Shown: positions 1-5,932, counted from the stretch's first letter. The stretch: DNA of 6,623 nt from Pseudonocardia sp. (GCA_030453005.1 JAKDLE010000168.1:1-6623), one strand, 5' to 3'. Numbers and translations are program-made. The notes: generated from the sequence alone by a model not told the origin.

Positions 1-546
1 GTTCTCGTCGGCGGCCGCACGCACGACCCGTCCGTCGGCCAGCACCACTTCGGCCGACTCCAGATTGTCGATGCTCAGCCCGGCCTGCCGGGACAACCAG
101 CCCATACCCCCGCCCAGCGTGAGGCCGGCGACCCCGGTGTGGCTGATCGCCCCCAGTGGCACGGCCAGCCCATGCTCCTGTGTCGCCGCGTCCACGTCTG
201 CGAGCAGTGCCCCGCCCTGCACGCGCGCCCGCCTCGCCGGTGCGTCGACCGTCACCCCCCGCATACCGCTGAGGTCGATCATCAGCCCGCCGTCGGTCGT
301 GCACCGGCCGGCGATGTTGTGTGCCCCGGCACGGATCGCGACCTCCAGCCCCTCCGCCTGGGCGTAGGCGAGCGCAGCGACGACGTCCGCCGCAGACGTG
401 CATCGGGCGATCACCGCGGGCCGGCGGTCGATGTCGGCGTTCCAGACGCGACGGACGTCGTCGTAGTCCGCGCCCTCTGGCGTCACCACCGTTCCGCGCA
501 TCGCGCCCCGCAGGTCCTCGATTCCCCCACCGACGGTCTGGGTCAT
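1..546 (-). CDS. FAD-linked oxidase, BBE-like (3' end outside window)
   Basis: Only the N-terminal 182 residues are present; the frame is open at the left edge of the window. The protein belongs to the FAD-binding PCMH/berberine-bridge-enzyme-like oxidases, flavoenzymes that oxidise varied small molecules, sugars or secondary metabolites using O2. Visible landmarks are the Arg-x-Gly-x-His motif at residues 72-76 (RAGAHNIAG), where His76 is the expected 8-alpha-histidyl FAD attachment site, and the flavin-binding stretch TGVAGLTLGGGMGWLSR at 137-153. The second cysteine used by bicovalent members (within GxCxxVG) is absent, since the equivalent position reads SHTGVAG, so single covalent attachment is inferred. 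The substrate-binding domain and C-terminal BBE motif would lie outside. The start is ATG at 546, preceded by an excellent Shine-Dalgarno sequence GGAGGAGG at 559-552, five bases away. It follows lon on the same strand after 137 bases. The substrate cannot be told from the sequence. Confidence 0.93.
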   Translation of the reverse strand, partial: MTQTVGGGIEDLRGAMRGTVVTPEGADYDDVRRVWNADIDRRPAVIARCTSAADVVAALAYAQAEGLEVAIRAGAHNIAGRCTTDGGLMIDLSGMRGVTVDAPARRARVQGGALLADVDAATQEHGLAVPLGAISHTGVAGLTLGGGMGWLSRQAGLSIDNLESAEVVLADGRVVRAAADEN

Positions 547-563
547 GGCAGCCTCCTCCGCTG

Positions 564-591
564 GACATCCGCACGACATCCGCACGACATC
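564..591. repeat. Tandem 11-bp repeat upstream of the FAD oxidase
   Basis: The unit GACATCCGCAC occurs twice in tandem (564-574, 575-585), and a third partial copy starts at 586. On the coding strand this gives GATGTC three times at exactly 11-base intervals, about one helical turn apart. It lies just upstream of the oxidase ribosome binding site, so it would be in the 5' leader or promoter. It could be an operator bound on one face of the helix, or a chance duplication. Confidence 0.6.
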
Positions 592-639
592 ACGGGGTGA
601 GGAGAGCACTACCGGGCTCGTGATACGCGGCTGGGCGAT

Positions 640-655
640 CCTGCCCCTTTGCAGG
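640..655 (-). terminator. Weak hairpin downstream of lon
   Basis: A five-base-pair stem CCTGC/GCAGG with a six-base loop lies 29 bases beyond the lon stop codon. It is short and has no U-run, so it is only a tentative lon terminator. No better hairpin was seen in the 547-683 interval, and readthrough from lon into the oxidase remains possible. Confidence 0.25.
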
Positions 656-683
656 CCAGATCTGCCCGTTCGGCACGCGCCCG

Positions 684-2990
684 TCAGGCCGCAGCGGTCT
701 CGGCGACCGGCTCCAGAGCCAGCTCCAGCACCTCGGCCACGTCGGCCACCGGGTGGATCCGCAGCTCGCCGCGGATGCCCTCGGGCAGGTCGTCGAGGTC
801 GGGTTCGTTGCGCTTCGGGATGATCACATCGGTGAGCCCGGCCCGGTGCGCGGCCAGCAGCTTCTGCTTGACCCCGCCGATCGGGAGCACCCGGCCCTGC
901 AGCGTGACCTCGCCGGTCATGCCGACGCTCGCCTTCACCGGTCGCCCGGTGGCCAGCGAGGCCAGGGCCGTCGTCATCGTGACGCCCGCGCTCGGCCCGT
1001 CCTTCGGCACCGCACCCGCGGGCACGTGGACGTGCAGCTTCCTGGAAGCCAGGTCCCCGGCCAACCCGCGGGACCGCAGGTAGCTCAACGCGATCGACAC
1101 GGACTCCTTCATGACGTCGCCCAGCTGGCCCGTGAGGATCAACCCGGCCTCGCCCTCCATCGAGGTGGCCTCGATGAACAAGACGTCACCACCAGCTCCG
1201 GTGACCGCCAGCCCCGTCGCGACGCCGGGCACCGAGGTGCGCTCGGCCGACTCCGGGGTGAACCGCGGACGGCCCAGGAACGTGACGAGCGCGTCGGCGT
1301 CGATGTGGATCGGCGCCTCCCTCCCGGAGTCCAGCGCCACGGCCACCTTGCGCAGCGTCTTCGCCAGGCCCCGCTCCAGCTGCCGCACGCCCGCCTCCCG
1401 GGTGTACTCCGCGGCGATCATCGACAGGGCCACGTCGGTGAACTCCACGTCGTCGGTGTCCAGCCCGGCCTTCTCGACCTGCCGGGGCAGCAGGTGGTCG
1501 CGCGCGATGGCGACCTTCTCCGCCTCGGTGTAGCCGTCGAGCGTGACGGTCTCCATCCGGTCCAGCAGCGGACCGGGGATGGTGTCGAGCTGGTTGGCCG
1601 TGGCGAGGAACAGCACGTCGGACAGGTCGAGGTCGACCTCGAGGTAGTGGTCGCGGAACGTGTGGTTCTGCGCCGGGTCGAGCACCTCCAGCAGGGCGGC
1701 GGTCGGGTCGCCGCGGTAGTCGCTGCCGACCTTGTCGATCTCGTCGAGCAGCACGACCGGGTTCATCGAGCCCGCCTCGCGGATGGCCCGCACGATCCGG
1801 CCGGGCAGCGCGCCGACGTAGGTGCGCCGGTGCCCGCGGATCTCGGCCTCGTCCCGCACACCGCCCAGCGCGACGCGCACGAACTTGCGGCCCATCGCGT
1901 GTGCGACCGACTCCCCCAGCGACGTCTTGCCGACGCCGGGCGGGCCGACGAGCGAGAGCACCGCGCCGGAGCCCCTCCCCCCGACGGCGCCGAGCCCGCG
2001 ACGGTTGCGCCGGGAGCGGATGGCCAGGAACTCGATCAGCCGCTCCTTGACGTCGTCGAGTCCGGCGTGGTCGGCGTCGAGGACGGCGCGGGCGGCGACC
2101 AGGTCGTCGGTGTCCTCGGTGCGCTCCGACCAGGGGATGTCGAGGACCGTGTCGAGCCAGGTGCGGATCCAGCCCGACTCCGGGCTCTGGTCGGATGCGC
2201 GCTCCAGCTTGCCCACCTCGGTGAGCGCGGCCTTGCGCACGTGCTCGGGGAGGTCCGCGGACTCGACGCGGGTGCGGTAGTCGTCGGACCCCTCGGGCTC
2301 GCCCTCACCCAGCTCCTTGCGGATCGCGGCCAGCTGCTGGCGCAGCAGGAACTCGCGCTGGGTCTTCTCCATACCCTCGCGGACGTCCCCGGCGATCTTC
2401 TCGGAGACCTCCTGCTCGGCGATGTGCTCGCGGGTCCAGGAGATCAGCAGCTCCAGCCGCTCGACCACGTCGGTCTCGGCGAGCAGCTGGGCCTTGTGCC
2501 CCAGGTCGAGGTAGGACGCCCAACCCGCGGTGTCGGCGAGCTGGCCGGGGTCGGTGATCTGCTGCACGGAGTCGATCACCTGCCACGCGCCGCGCTGCTG
2601 CAGGATCCCGACCACGAGCGCCTTGTACTCCTTGGCGAGCTCGGTCGCCCGGCCGGTGACCGGGGCATCCTCGATCGGGGCTGCCTCCACCCACAGCGCC
2701 GAGCCGGGGCCGGTGACCCCGGAGCCGATCTGCGCGCGGCCCTCACCGCGCACCACGGCCGCCTTCTCCCCGCTGGGGAGCCTGCCGACCTGTTCCAGGA
2801 CGGCGATCGTGCCCACGGCCGCGTACCGGCCGTCGAGTCGGGGGACGAGCAGGACCTTGCGGTCGACGCTCTCCGCCGCGTAGACCCCCGCCTGCACCTC
2901 GGGGTCGTCGAGGCGAACGGGAACCACCATGCCGGGCAGCACCACCGAGTCGGCGAGCGGAAGCACCGGCAGCTTCAGCAACTCTGTCAT
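684..2990 (-). CDS. lon: ATP-dependent Lon protease (LonA type)
   Basis: Cytosolic AAA+ serine protease (EC 3.4.21.53) that unfolds and degrades misfolded and regulatory proteins as a homohexamer. At 768 residues it has normal LonA length. The N-terminal substrate-binding LON domain covers about residues 5-185, followed by a coiled-coil linker to about 330. The AAA+ module has Walker A GPPGVGKT (349-356), Walker B VVLLDEID (412-419), a sensor-1 asparagine in ATANQ (Asn466) and the sensor-2 stretch [10 protein letters not shown] (531-540). The protease domain has catalytic Ser667 in PKDGPSAG and Lys710 in GGVKQK, 43 residues apart as in E. coli Lon (Ser679/Lys722), so it should be active. The start is ATG at 2990; the preceding TGTTCGGGAC has no convincing Shine-Dalgarno, suggesting a very short leader. 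No frameshift is seen. A ClgR-type operator lies 52 bases upstream, in keeping with ClgR control of lon in Streptomyces. Confidence 0.98.
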   Translation of the reverse strand: MTELLKLPVLPLADSVVLPGMVVPVRLDDPEVQAGVYAAESVDRKVLLVPRLDGRYAAVGTIAVLEQVGRLPSGEKAAVVRGEGRAQIGSGVTGPGSALWVEAAPIEDAPVTGRATELAKEYKALVVGILQQRGAWQVIDSVQQITDPGQLADTAGWASYLDLGHKAQLLAETDVVERLELLISWTREHIAEQEVSEKIAGDVREGMEKTQREFLLRQQLAAIRKELGEGEPEGSDDYRTRVESADLPEHVRKAALTEVGKLERASDQSPESGWIRTWLDTVLDIPWSERTEDTDDLVAARAVLDADHAGLDDVKERLIEFLAIRSRRNRRGLGAVGGRGSGAVLSLVGPPGVGKTSLGESVAHAMGRKFVRVALGGVRDEAEIRGHRRTYVGALPGRIVRAIREAGSMNPVVLLDEIDKVGSDYRGDPTAALLEVLDPAQNHTFRDHYLEVDLDLSDVLFLATANQLDTIPGPLLDRMETVTLDGYTEAEKVAIARDHLLPRQVEKAGLDTDDVEFTDVALSMIAAEYTREAGVRQLERGLAKTLRKVAVALDSGREAPIHIDADALVTFLGRPRFTPESAERTSVPGVATGLAVTGAGGDVLFIEATSMEGEAGLILTGQLGDVMKESVSIALSYLRSRGLAGDLASRKLHVHVPAGAVPKDGPSAGVTMTTALASLATGRPVKASVGMTGEVTLQGRVLPIGGVKQKLLAAHRAGLTDVIIPKRNEPDLDDLPEGIRGELRIHPVADVAEVLELALEPVAETAAA

Positions 2991-3003
2991 GTCCCGAACA
3001 ACC

Positions 3004-3034
3004 GTTACAGCGTTGAACTTGTTCCAGCGTTCAA
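3004..3034 (-). promoter_or_regulatory. Probable lon promoter with inverted repeat
   Basis: On the lon strand a -35-like TTGAAC (3034-3029) is followed after 19 bases by a -10-like TGTAAC (3009-3004); TAACGG two bases later is an alternative. The spacing is longer than ideal, as is common for activator-dependent promoters. The -35 is one arm of an inverted repeat, TTGAAC-N10-GTTCAA (3013-3034). This recalls the HAIR element bound by HspR (CTTGAGT-N7-ACTCAAG), but the spacing is wrong, so HspR is not claimed. Confidence 0.45.
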
Positions 3035-3041
3035 GGAACTA

Positions 3042-3055
3042 CGCTGCGAGCGAAC
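3042..3055 (-). promoter_or_regulatory. ClgR operator upstream of lon
   Basis: On the lon strand the sequence reads GTTCGC-TCGCA-GCG, an exact match to the GTTCGC-N5-GCG operator described for ClgR in front of clp and lon genes in Streptomyces. It sits seven bases upstream of the -35-like hexamer of lon, the position expected for an activator touching RNA polymerase. ClgR itself is not encoded in this window; the XRE protein at 5325-5786 is a different family. The assignment rests on a sequence match plus established control of lon by ClgR. Confidence 0.72.
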
Positions 3056-3080
3056 GTCGGCGCCCGCCAGCCGGGGCGGC

Positions 3081-3109
3081 TTGCCCGACCAAGACCTCTG
3101 TATTACTTT
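3081..3109 (+). promoter_or_regulatory. Promoter for leaderless antitoxin transcript
   Basis: TTGCCC (3081-3086) and TACTTT (3104-3109) are separated by exactly 17 bases, and an ATG follows seven bases after the -10 element, at 3117. In actinobacteria the TANNNT-N6/7-ATG arrangement is typical of leaderless transcripts in which the A of ATG is the first base. This supports 3117 as the original start of the antitoxin gene. Confidence 0.65.
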
Positions 3110-3116
3110 TGAACTC

Positions 3117-3586
3117 ATGAGCGTTCGGAGACCAGCTTTTCGGAGTTGATTCAGCATCCCAGCAACACCGTTGCGATCCTCCGCGCTTCCCGCTCTCGTT
3201 CGGTGCGGCTGCATCGCCGCGGCCACGAGGACCTCGTACTGATCTCGGCAGCTCGGGCGGACCAGGCAGCGGAGATGATGTCGGTCGCCACCGGCCTGCT
3301 CGAAGCGTTCGCCGACGACGACACGGGTCGTCCGCAGCTCAGGCGGATCCTCCCGAAGGTCTTTCCCTGGGTCAGGTACCTCCCGGTCGCCGACCTGGAC
3401 GAACTGGTCACCGATGTGATCGACGCGCTCAACGTCGCCGACAGCATGGACAACCCCGTCGCCCTGACCCAGGTGGTCGCCGCATGGCGGCATACCGCCG
3501 AGGTGCACGCCGATCCGGAGCTGCGCGATCTGGTTCGCGCCACGACGGGTGACTTCGGCGCGGTCCCTCCGCCGCCGACGGAGTGA
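3117..3586 (+). pseudogene. Type II antitoxin-like protein, frameshifted at its N-terminus
   Basis: From ATG 3117 the frame reads MSVRRPAFRS and stops at once. A second frame starting at TTG 3146 gives 146 residues (to 3586) that look like the actinobacterial antitoxin/prevent-host-death-like proteins found just upstream of small RelE/ParE-type toxins: an RxRSVRLHRRGHEDLVLIS stretch near the N-terminus, FPWVRYLP in the middle, AAWRHTAEVHADPEL near the end, and a tail of prolines. Adding a single base near 3128 joins the two frames as MSVRETSFSELIQHPSNT, which fits the family N-terminus. I therefore infer loss of one G (CGGGAG to CGGAG). TTG 3146 has no usable ribosome binding site, because CGGAG abuts it. 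Its TGA stop overlaps the GTG of the toxin remnant (GTGA, 3583-3586), the classic coupling of an antitoxin-toxin pair. The family assignment is from recalled sequence similarity. A sequencing error is a possible alternative explanation for the shift. Confidence 0.7.
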
Positions 3587-4226
3587 GCCCGAAGCGCGGC
3601 GACCGAGCTGCCCCGCCTGCCGGCCCGGACGAGTGGGAGGTCCGCTTCGGCACCAACTGAAGGGTGCGCTGGCTCTGGGCGCGCACCGTGGCCGACAGTT
3701 GGCGTGTTGGCAGATCGAGGTGACCGGCGGCGGCCGGATCTGGTACCTGCTCGATGCCGAGGGCCGGACGGTGTGGATCACCTACGCCGGATCGGCTCAT
3801 CCTCGCGCCACCGAGTAGCCAGTCGGCGGGCAGCCCGATCGGGGTGACGCCGCCGTACTCCATCCCGCTGCGCGCCACGACGTCGTCCATCGGCGCGAAC
3901 GACGCCTTGCGTGCGTTGATCCGCCTGCGGACGATCCCGTTGACGTCGGCGCGGGTGCTGGCGAGCACGAGGCAGGCCGCGTAGCGGGTGTCCTCGCCCC
4001 GGCGCCCGGCCACGACGACGCAGTTGGCGGAGCCGTCGAGCGGGGAGGAGTACGCGGCGCAGAACTCGGCGGTGTCGGCCAGCGCCGGATCGATCTCCGC
4101 GACGCCGACGAGCGCGGCGTCGGCCGGGTCGAGCGCCTGGAGTGCGAGCGCGACGGGGTGGGCGAGCAGGTCGGGCCGGTCGAGCGCCGGGACAACCGTC
4201 AGGGTGCCCAGGACCGACCACCTCAC
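3429..4226 (-). CDS. YbaK/EbsC-type aminoacyl-tRNA deacylase, 3'-truncated and chimeric
   Basis: Residues 1-136 (4226-3819) match the YbaK/prolyl-tRNA-synthetase-associated domain family, whose members hydrolyse mischarged aminoacyl-tRNAs. Visible family landmarks are AEFCAAY (53-59), SANCVVVAG (66-74), TRYAACLVLASTRADVNG (80-97) and RRINARKASFAPMDDV (101-116), then GGVTPIGLPADW to residue 136. Asn68 appears to occupy the position of the key YbaK lysine, common in this actinobacterial subgroup as I recall it. After Trp136 homology stops abruptly: codon 137 is the antisense of the toxin TAG stop, and the remaining 129 residues are an Arg/Pro-rich antisense translation of the toxin-antitoxin remnant. 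The usual C-terminal strand and helix, with the GSGxRxxK-like segment, are missing, so the protein is probably non-functional or impaired. The GTG start overlaps the TGA of the DUF2516 gene (GTGA, 4223-4226), implying translational coupling. Confidence 0.72.
   Translation of the reverse strand: MRWSVLGTLTVVPALDRPDLLAHPVALALQALDPADAALVGVAEIDPALADTAEFCAAYSSPLDGSANCVVVAGRRGEDTRYAACLVLASTRADVNGIVRRRINARKASFAPMDDVVARSGMEYGGVTPIGLPADWLLGGARMSRSGVGDPHRPALGIEQVPDPAAAGHLDLPTRQLSATVRAQSQRTLQLVPKRTSHSSGPAGGAARSPRFGLTPSAAEGPRRSHPSWREPDRAAPDRRAPRRYAAMRRPPGSGRRGCPCCRRR
3583..3818 (+). pseudogene. RelE/ParE-type toxin remnant with internal deletion
   Basis: Two pieces of one small toxin are recognisable in different frames. 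Piece one starts at GTG 3583, reads VSPKRGDRAAPPAGPDEWEV and then RFGTN, and stops at TGA 3658-3660. Piece two, in the frame of 3651-3818, begins HQLKG and carries the family's C-terminal half: WQIEVTGGGRIWYLLD, then RTVWITYAGSAHPRATE and a TAG stop. Intact family members have some 35-40 additional residues between the two pieces, so an internal deletion with change of frame has removed the middle. The bases CGGCACCAAC at the join can be read both as the end of piece one and the start of piece two, suggesting recombination between short direct repeats. The toxin, which in this family would act as an mRNA interferase or gyrase poison, must be inactive. The toxin family is recalled by motif, not searched. 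Confidence 0.72.
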
Positions 4227-4525
4227 CGGTGCGGTCCGCTCCCCTGCACGCCGACGACGGCGGGTTTGACGTCGACGAGGTAGATGAGCGCGGCGAGCCA
4301 GAACAGGGCGCCGCTGCCGCCGAGACCGGTGTAGAACACGACGAGGATCAGCGCGCTGGCCCCGGTGATCCCGAGCCAGGCGGGCTTGGTCAGCTTGTCC
4401 GCGGCGGTGAACGCATCGGCCCGCTGCCGCACCGCGTGGATGAACGCGTAACCGCCGACGGGGATCGCGAGCAGCCCGATCCCCAACAAGATGTAGTTGT
4501 CGAGGTTGTACAGGAGCTCCAGCAC
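4223..4525 (-). CDS. DUF2516 family membrane protein
   Basis: A 100-residue protein of unknown function, the counterpart of Rv0476. The diagnostic motif is RQRADAFTAADKLTKPAW (33-50). Three hydrophobic segments are visible: about 10-31 (YILLGIGLLA and on), 50-67 (WLGITGASALILVVFYTG) and 73-93 (ALFWLAALIYLVDVKPAV region), so it is an inner-membrane protein with little outside the bilayer. I chose GTG at 4525 because a -10-like TACTGT lies six bases upstream and the family begins close to this point. An ATG at 4558 would add eleven residues (MLCRGPGYCEP) that look non-coding and would start inside the terminator hairpin. It is followed by the deacylase gene with a four-base overlap and sits next to the HbhA-like gene as in mycobacteria. 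Confidence 0.85.
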   Translation of the reverse strand: MLELLYNLDNYILLGIGLLAIPVGGYAFIHAVRQRADAFTAADKLTKPAWLGITGASALILVVFYTGLGGSGALFWLAALIYLVDVKPAVVGVQGSGPHR

Positions 4526-4531
4526 GGGTTC

Positions 4532-4537
4532 ACAGTA
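4532..4537 (-). promoter_or_regulatory. Possible -10 element of DUF2516 leaderless transcript
   Basis: TACTGT fits TANNNT and lies six bases before the GTG at 4525, the leaderless arrangement. The hexamer 17 bases further upstream (CTGTGC) is a poor -35 and overlaps the outer base pairs of the terminator hairpin. Confidence 0.4.
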
Positions 4538-4557
4538 CCCGGGTCCCCGGCACAGCA

Positions 4558-4595
4558 CAGCGCCCCCGGAGGCCGTGGGGCCTTCGGGGGCGCTG
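4558..4595 (-). terminator. Intrinsic terminator hairpin after the HbhA-like gene
   Basis: Two 17-base arms, CAGCGCCCCCGGAGGCC and GGCCTTCGGGGGCGCTG (plus strand), pair with a single non-Watson-Crick position (4569/4584) around a four-base loop. The structure starts 28 bases beyond the HbhA-like stop codon. There is no U-run, as is frequent for actinobacterial hairpin terminators. It separates the regulator-HbhA operon from the DUF2516-deacylase pair. Confidence 0.85.
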
Positions 4596-4623
4596 GGTGG
4601 CTGAGGGTCGGCGGGACCGACGA

Positions 4624-5319
4624 TCAGCTGCTGGTCTTCGAGCCGTTCGCCGTGGAGGTGCTGCGGGCGGCGGGCTTGCGGGTGGCCGCCTTCGGGGCGG
4701 TGCGGTTGGCGGCCTTGCGGCTCGCGCTGCGCGCGGTGCCCGCGGCCTCGTCACCGGTCACGTTGATGGTGGCGGCGGCGTCCTCGCCTGCCTCGGCGAC
4801 CTTGCCGGAGGCGTCCTCGGCCACCTCGGTGACCGTCTCGGCGGTCTCGGCGGCGAAGCGCTGGGTGGCGCGGGCCGTCTTCTCACCGGCGGAGCGGGTC
4901 TGCCGGGTGACCGTGCGCAGGGCCTTCTCCCCGGCGTCGTGCGCGTCGTCGACCAGGTCATCGACACGGGCGTCGAGCTTGTCGGTGTAGGTCTCGATGG
5001 TCGAGATGGCCTTCTTCACCTGCGACTGCTTGCGGATGCGGCCCCAGGTCTTCTCGCCGCGCTCGGCGAAACCGCTGTAGGTCTCCTCGGCGTCGACGCG
5101 CAGCTCGGAGGCCAGCTGACGCAGGCCCTGCGGCGTGAGGCGCTGCGGGAGCTCCGCGGCGCGGTTGACGGCCTCGCCGACGCGGGCGACGGCGTAGTCG
5201 CCTGCACCGAGCACGGCCAGCAGCGGGGTGCGGGCGACCTCGGCGCGCTGCGACACGTTGTGCGCGGCCTGCTCGCGGGCCTTGCGGACGTCGGTCGAGG
5301 TGGGCAGCGAAACGGGCAT
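4624..5319 (-). CDS. HbhA-like heparin-binding hemagglutinin homologue
   Basis: A 231-residue protein resembling mycobacterial HbhA (Rv0475). Features in order: RTPLLAVLGAGDYAVARV (30-47), which matches the APLLAALGAADLAL start of HbhA; a long Ala/Glu/Arg-rich helical region from about 45 to 195 with coiled-coil character, including the FAERGEKTWGRIR (84-96) and TRQTRSAGEKTAR (138-150) segments; and a low-complexity basic tail (197-231) rich in Lys, Arg, Ala, Ser and Thr. In mycobacteria the Lys-rich tail binds heparan sulfate and is methylated; here it is shorter, more arginine-rich and lacks the KKAAPAK repeats, so adhesin function should not be assumed. A structural or membrane-associated role is equally possible. 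There is no signal peptide, as in HbhA. The start is ATG at 5319, with AGGAG at 5332-5328 eight bases upstream; the much longer upstream-open frame is not used. It begins five bases after the regulator stop, so the two genes are one operon. Confidence 0.85.
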   Translation of the reverse strand: MPVSLPTSTDVRKAREQAAHNVSQRAEVARTPLLAVLGAGDYAVARVGEAVNRAAELPQRLTPQGLRQLASELRVDAEETYSGFAERGEKTWGRIRKQSQVKKAISTIETYTDKLDARVDDLVDDAHDAGEKALRTVTRQTRSAGEKTARATQRFAAETAETVTEVAEDASGKVAEAGEDAAATINVTGDEAAGTARSASRKAANRTAPKAATRKPAARSTSTANGSKTSS

Positions 5320-5324
5320 GGTGA

Positions 5325-5786
5325 TCACTCCTGGTCTGACGGGCCGGGAACGACGGGCAGGTCGTTCTCGCGGCGGAAGGTCGAGTAGATGTCGAGGAGC
5401 ACCTGCTTCTGGCGCTCCGTCAGGGTCGGATCGGCGAGCACGGCGTCGGTGACGACGCTCGCCGGGCGTTCGTCGAGGATCCCGGCCTTCACGTACAGCG
5501 CCTCCGCGGAGATGCGGAGACCCCGGGCGATCTGCTGGAGGATCTCGGCCGACGGCTTGCGCAGGCCCCGCTCGATCTGGCTGAGGTAGGGGTTGGACAC
5601 GCCTGCGGTGCGGGCGAGCTGGCGCATCGACACATCGGCCAGCTCGCGCTGGCTGCGGATGTAGGCGCCGATACCCTCGACGGTCTGACCGACGGCGTGA
5701 CCGGCGTGCTCGACCGCGTGGCCGACCTGTCCGACGACCTGACCCACGCGTTCCGTAGGTCGGTCGGGCTTGTCTTCCGGGTTCAT
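5325..5786 (-). CDS. XRE-family transcriptional regulator (Rv0474-like)
   Basis: A 153-residue helix-turn-helix protein. The XRE domain spans about 37-105, with SMRQLARTAGVSNPYLSQIE (53-72) as the helix-turn-helix; the recognition helix is around SNPYLSQIERG. Before it, residues 14-40 form a repetitive Val-Gly-Gln/His/Ala stretch (VGQVVGQVGHAVEHAGHAVG) that could be an amphipathic helix. After it comes a conserved C-terminal helix region, LTERQKQVLLDIYSTFRREN (122-141). I chose ATG 5786 because GGAGGTGA lies five bases upstream; a GTG at 5795 falls inside that Shine-Dalgarno and is rejected. Gene order with the HbhA-like and DUF2516 genes matches Rv0474-Rv0476, and Rv0474 has been reported as a copper-responsive repressor. 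Whether this homologue senses copper is unknown. The GCAAGC motifs around its own promoter suggest autoregulation. Confidence 0.92.
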   Translation of the reverse strand: MNPEDKPDRPTERVGQVVGQVGHAVEHAGHAVGQTVEGIGAYIRSQRELADVSMRQLARTAGVSNPYLSQIERGLRKPSAEILQQIARGLRISAEALYVKAGILDERPASVVTDAVLADPTLTERQKQVLLDIYSTFRRENDLPVVPGPSDQE

Positions 5787-5805
5787 ACCGTTCACCTCCG
5801 TCCCT

Positions 5806-5857
5806 GTCGCAAGCGACGTTACCCGTGGGTGCTAGCAGTTGCAAGCGGGATGCTTGC
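5806..5857. repeat. Cluster of GCAAGC half-sites over the regulator promoter
   Basis: GCAAGC occurs at 5809-5814 and 5841-5846 and inverted (GCTTGC) at 5852-5857. The last two form an inverted repeat with a five-base spacer overlapping the -35. The first lies in the near-palindrome GTCGC-AA-GCGAC (5806-5817), overlapping the -10 and the start point. This layout suits repression, perhaps by the XRE protein encoded just downstream; the binding partner is inferred. Confidence 0.5.
5816..5844 (-). promoter_or_regulatory. Promoter of the regulator-HbhA operon
   Basis: On the minus strand TTGCAA (5844-5839) and TAACGT (5821-5816) are separated by exactly 17 bases. Transcription would begin near 5809, giving a leader of about 23 bases containing the GGAGGTGA ribosome binding site. 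This is one of the clearest promoters in the window. Confidence 0.68.
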
Positions 5858-5861
5858 GCAG

Positions 5862-5880
5862 GTGGCGTGGGCTCCGCCAC
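5862..5880 (+). other. Hairpin in the crcB upstream region
   Basis: GTGGCG and CGCCAC form a perfect six-base-pair stem around a seven-base loop, between the divergent regulator and crcB genes. A TANNNT element (TACGGT, 5890-5895) follows and could be the crcB -10, without a good -35. The hairpin does not carry the conserved bases of the fluoride riboswitch. Function unknown. Confidence 0.35.
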
Positions 5881-5932
5881 AACCCCGGGTACGGTGTGTC
5901 TCCACAGCCGAACCCGGCAGCAGAGGAGGACG

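Noticed and set aside
139..600. Plus-strand frame of 153 codons opposite the FAD oxidase
   Set aside because: The minus strand carries a clear oxidase with FAD motifs and a strong ribosome binding site; the plus frame has no domain.
753..3149. A 798-codon open frame on the plus strand opposite lon
   Set aside because: It is the antisense mirror of lon codon use in GC-rich DNA: composition is Arg/Gly/Val/Asp-heavy without any recognisable domain, while the minus strand encodes a complete Lon.
3005..3781. Minus-strand frame opposite the toxin-antitoxin remnant
   Set aside because: Arg/Pro-rich with no recognisable motif, while the plus strand carries family-like protein sequence and a matching promoter.
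4142..5388. Long plus-strand frames opposite the deacylase, DUF2516 and HbhA-like genes
   Set aside because: Shadows of well-supported minus-strand genes; they cross the terminator hairpin and gene boundaries.
5796..5932. Fluoride riboswitch upstream of crcB
   Set aside because: The conserved segments of the motif (GG-AUGG-type start and the CUGAUG-type pseudoknot strand) were looked for and not found; only a plain hairpin is present.
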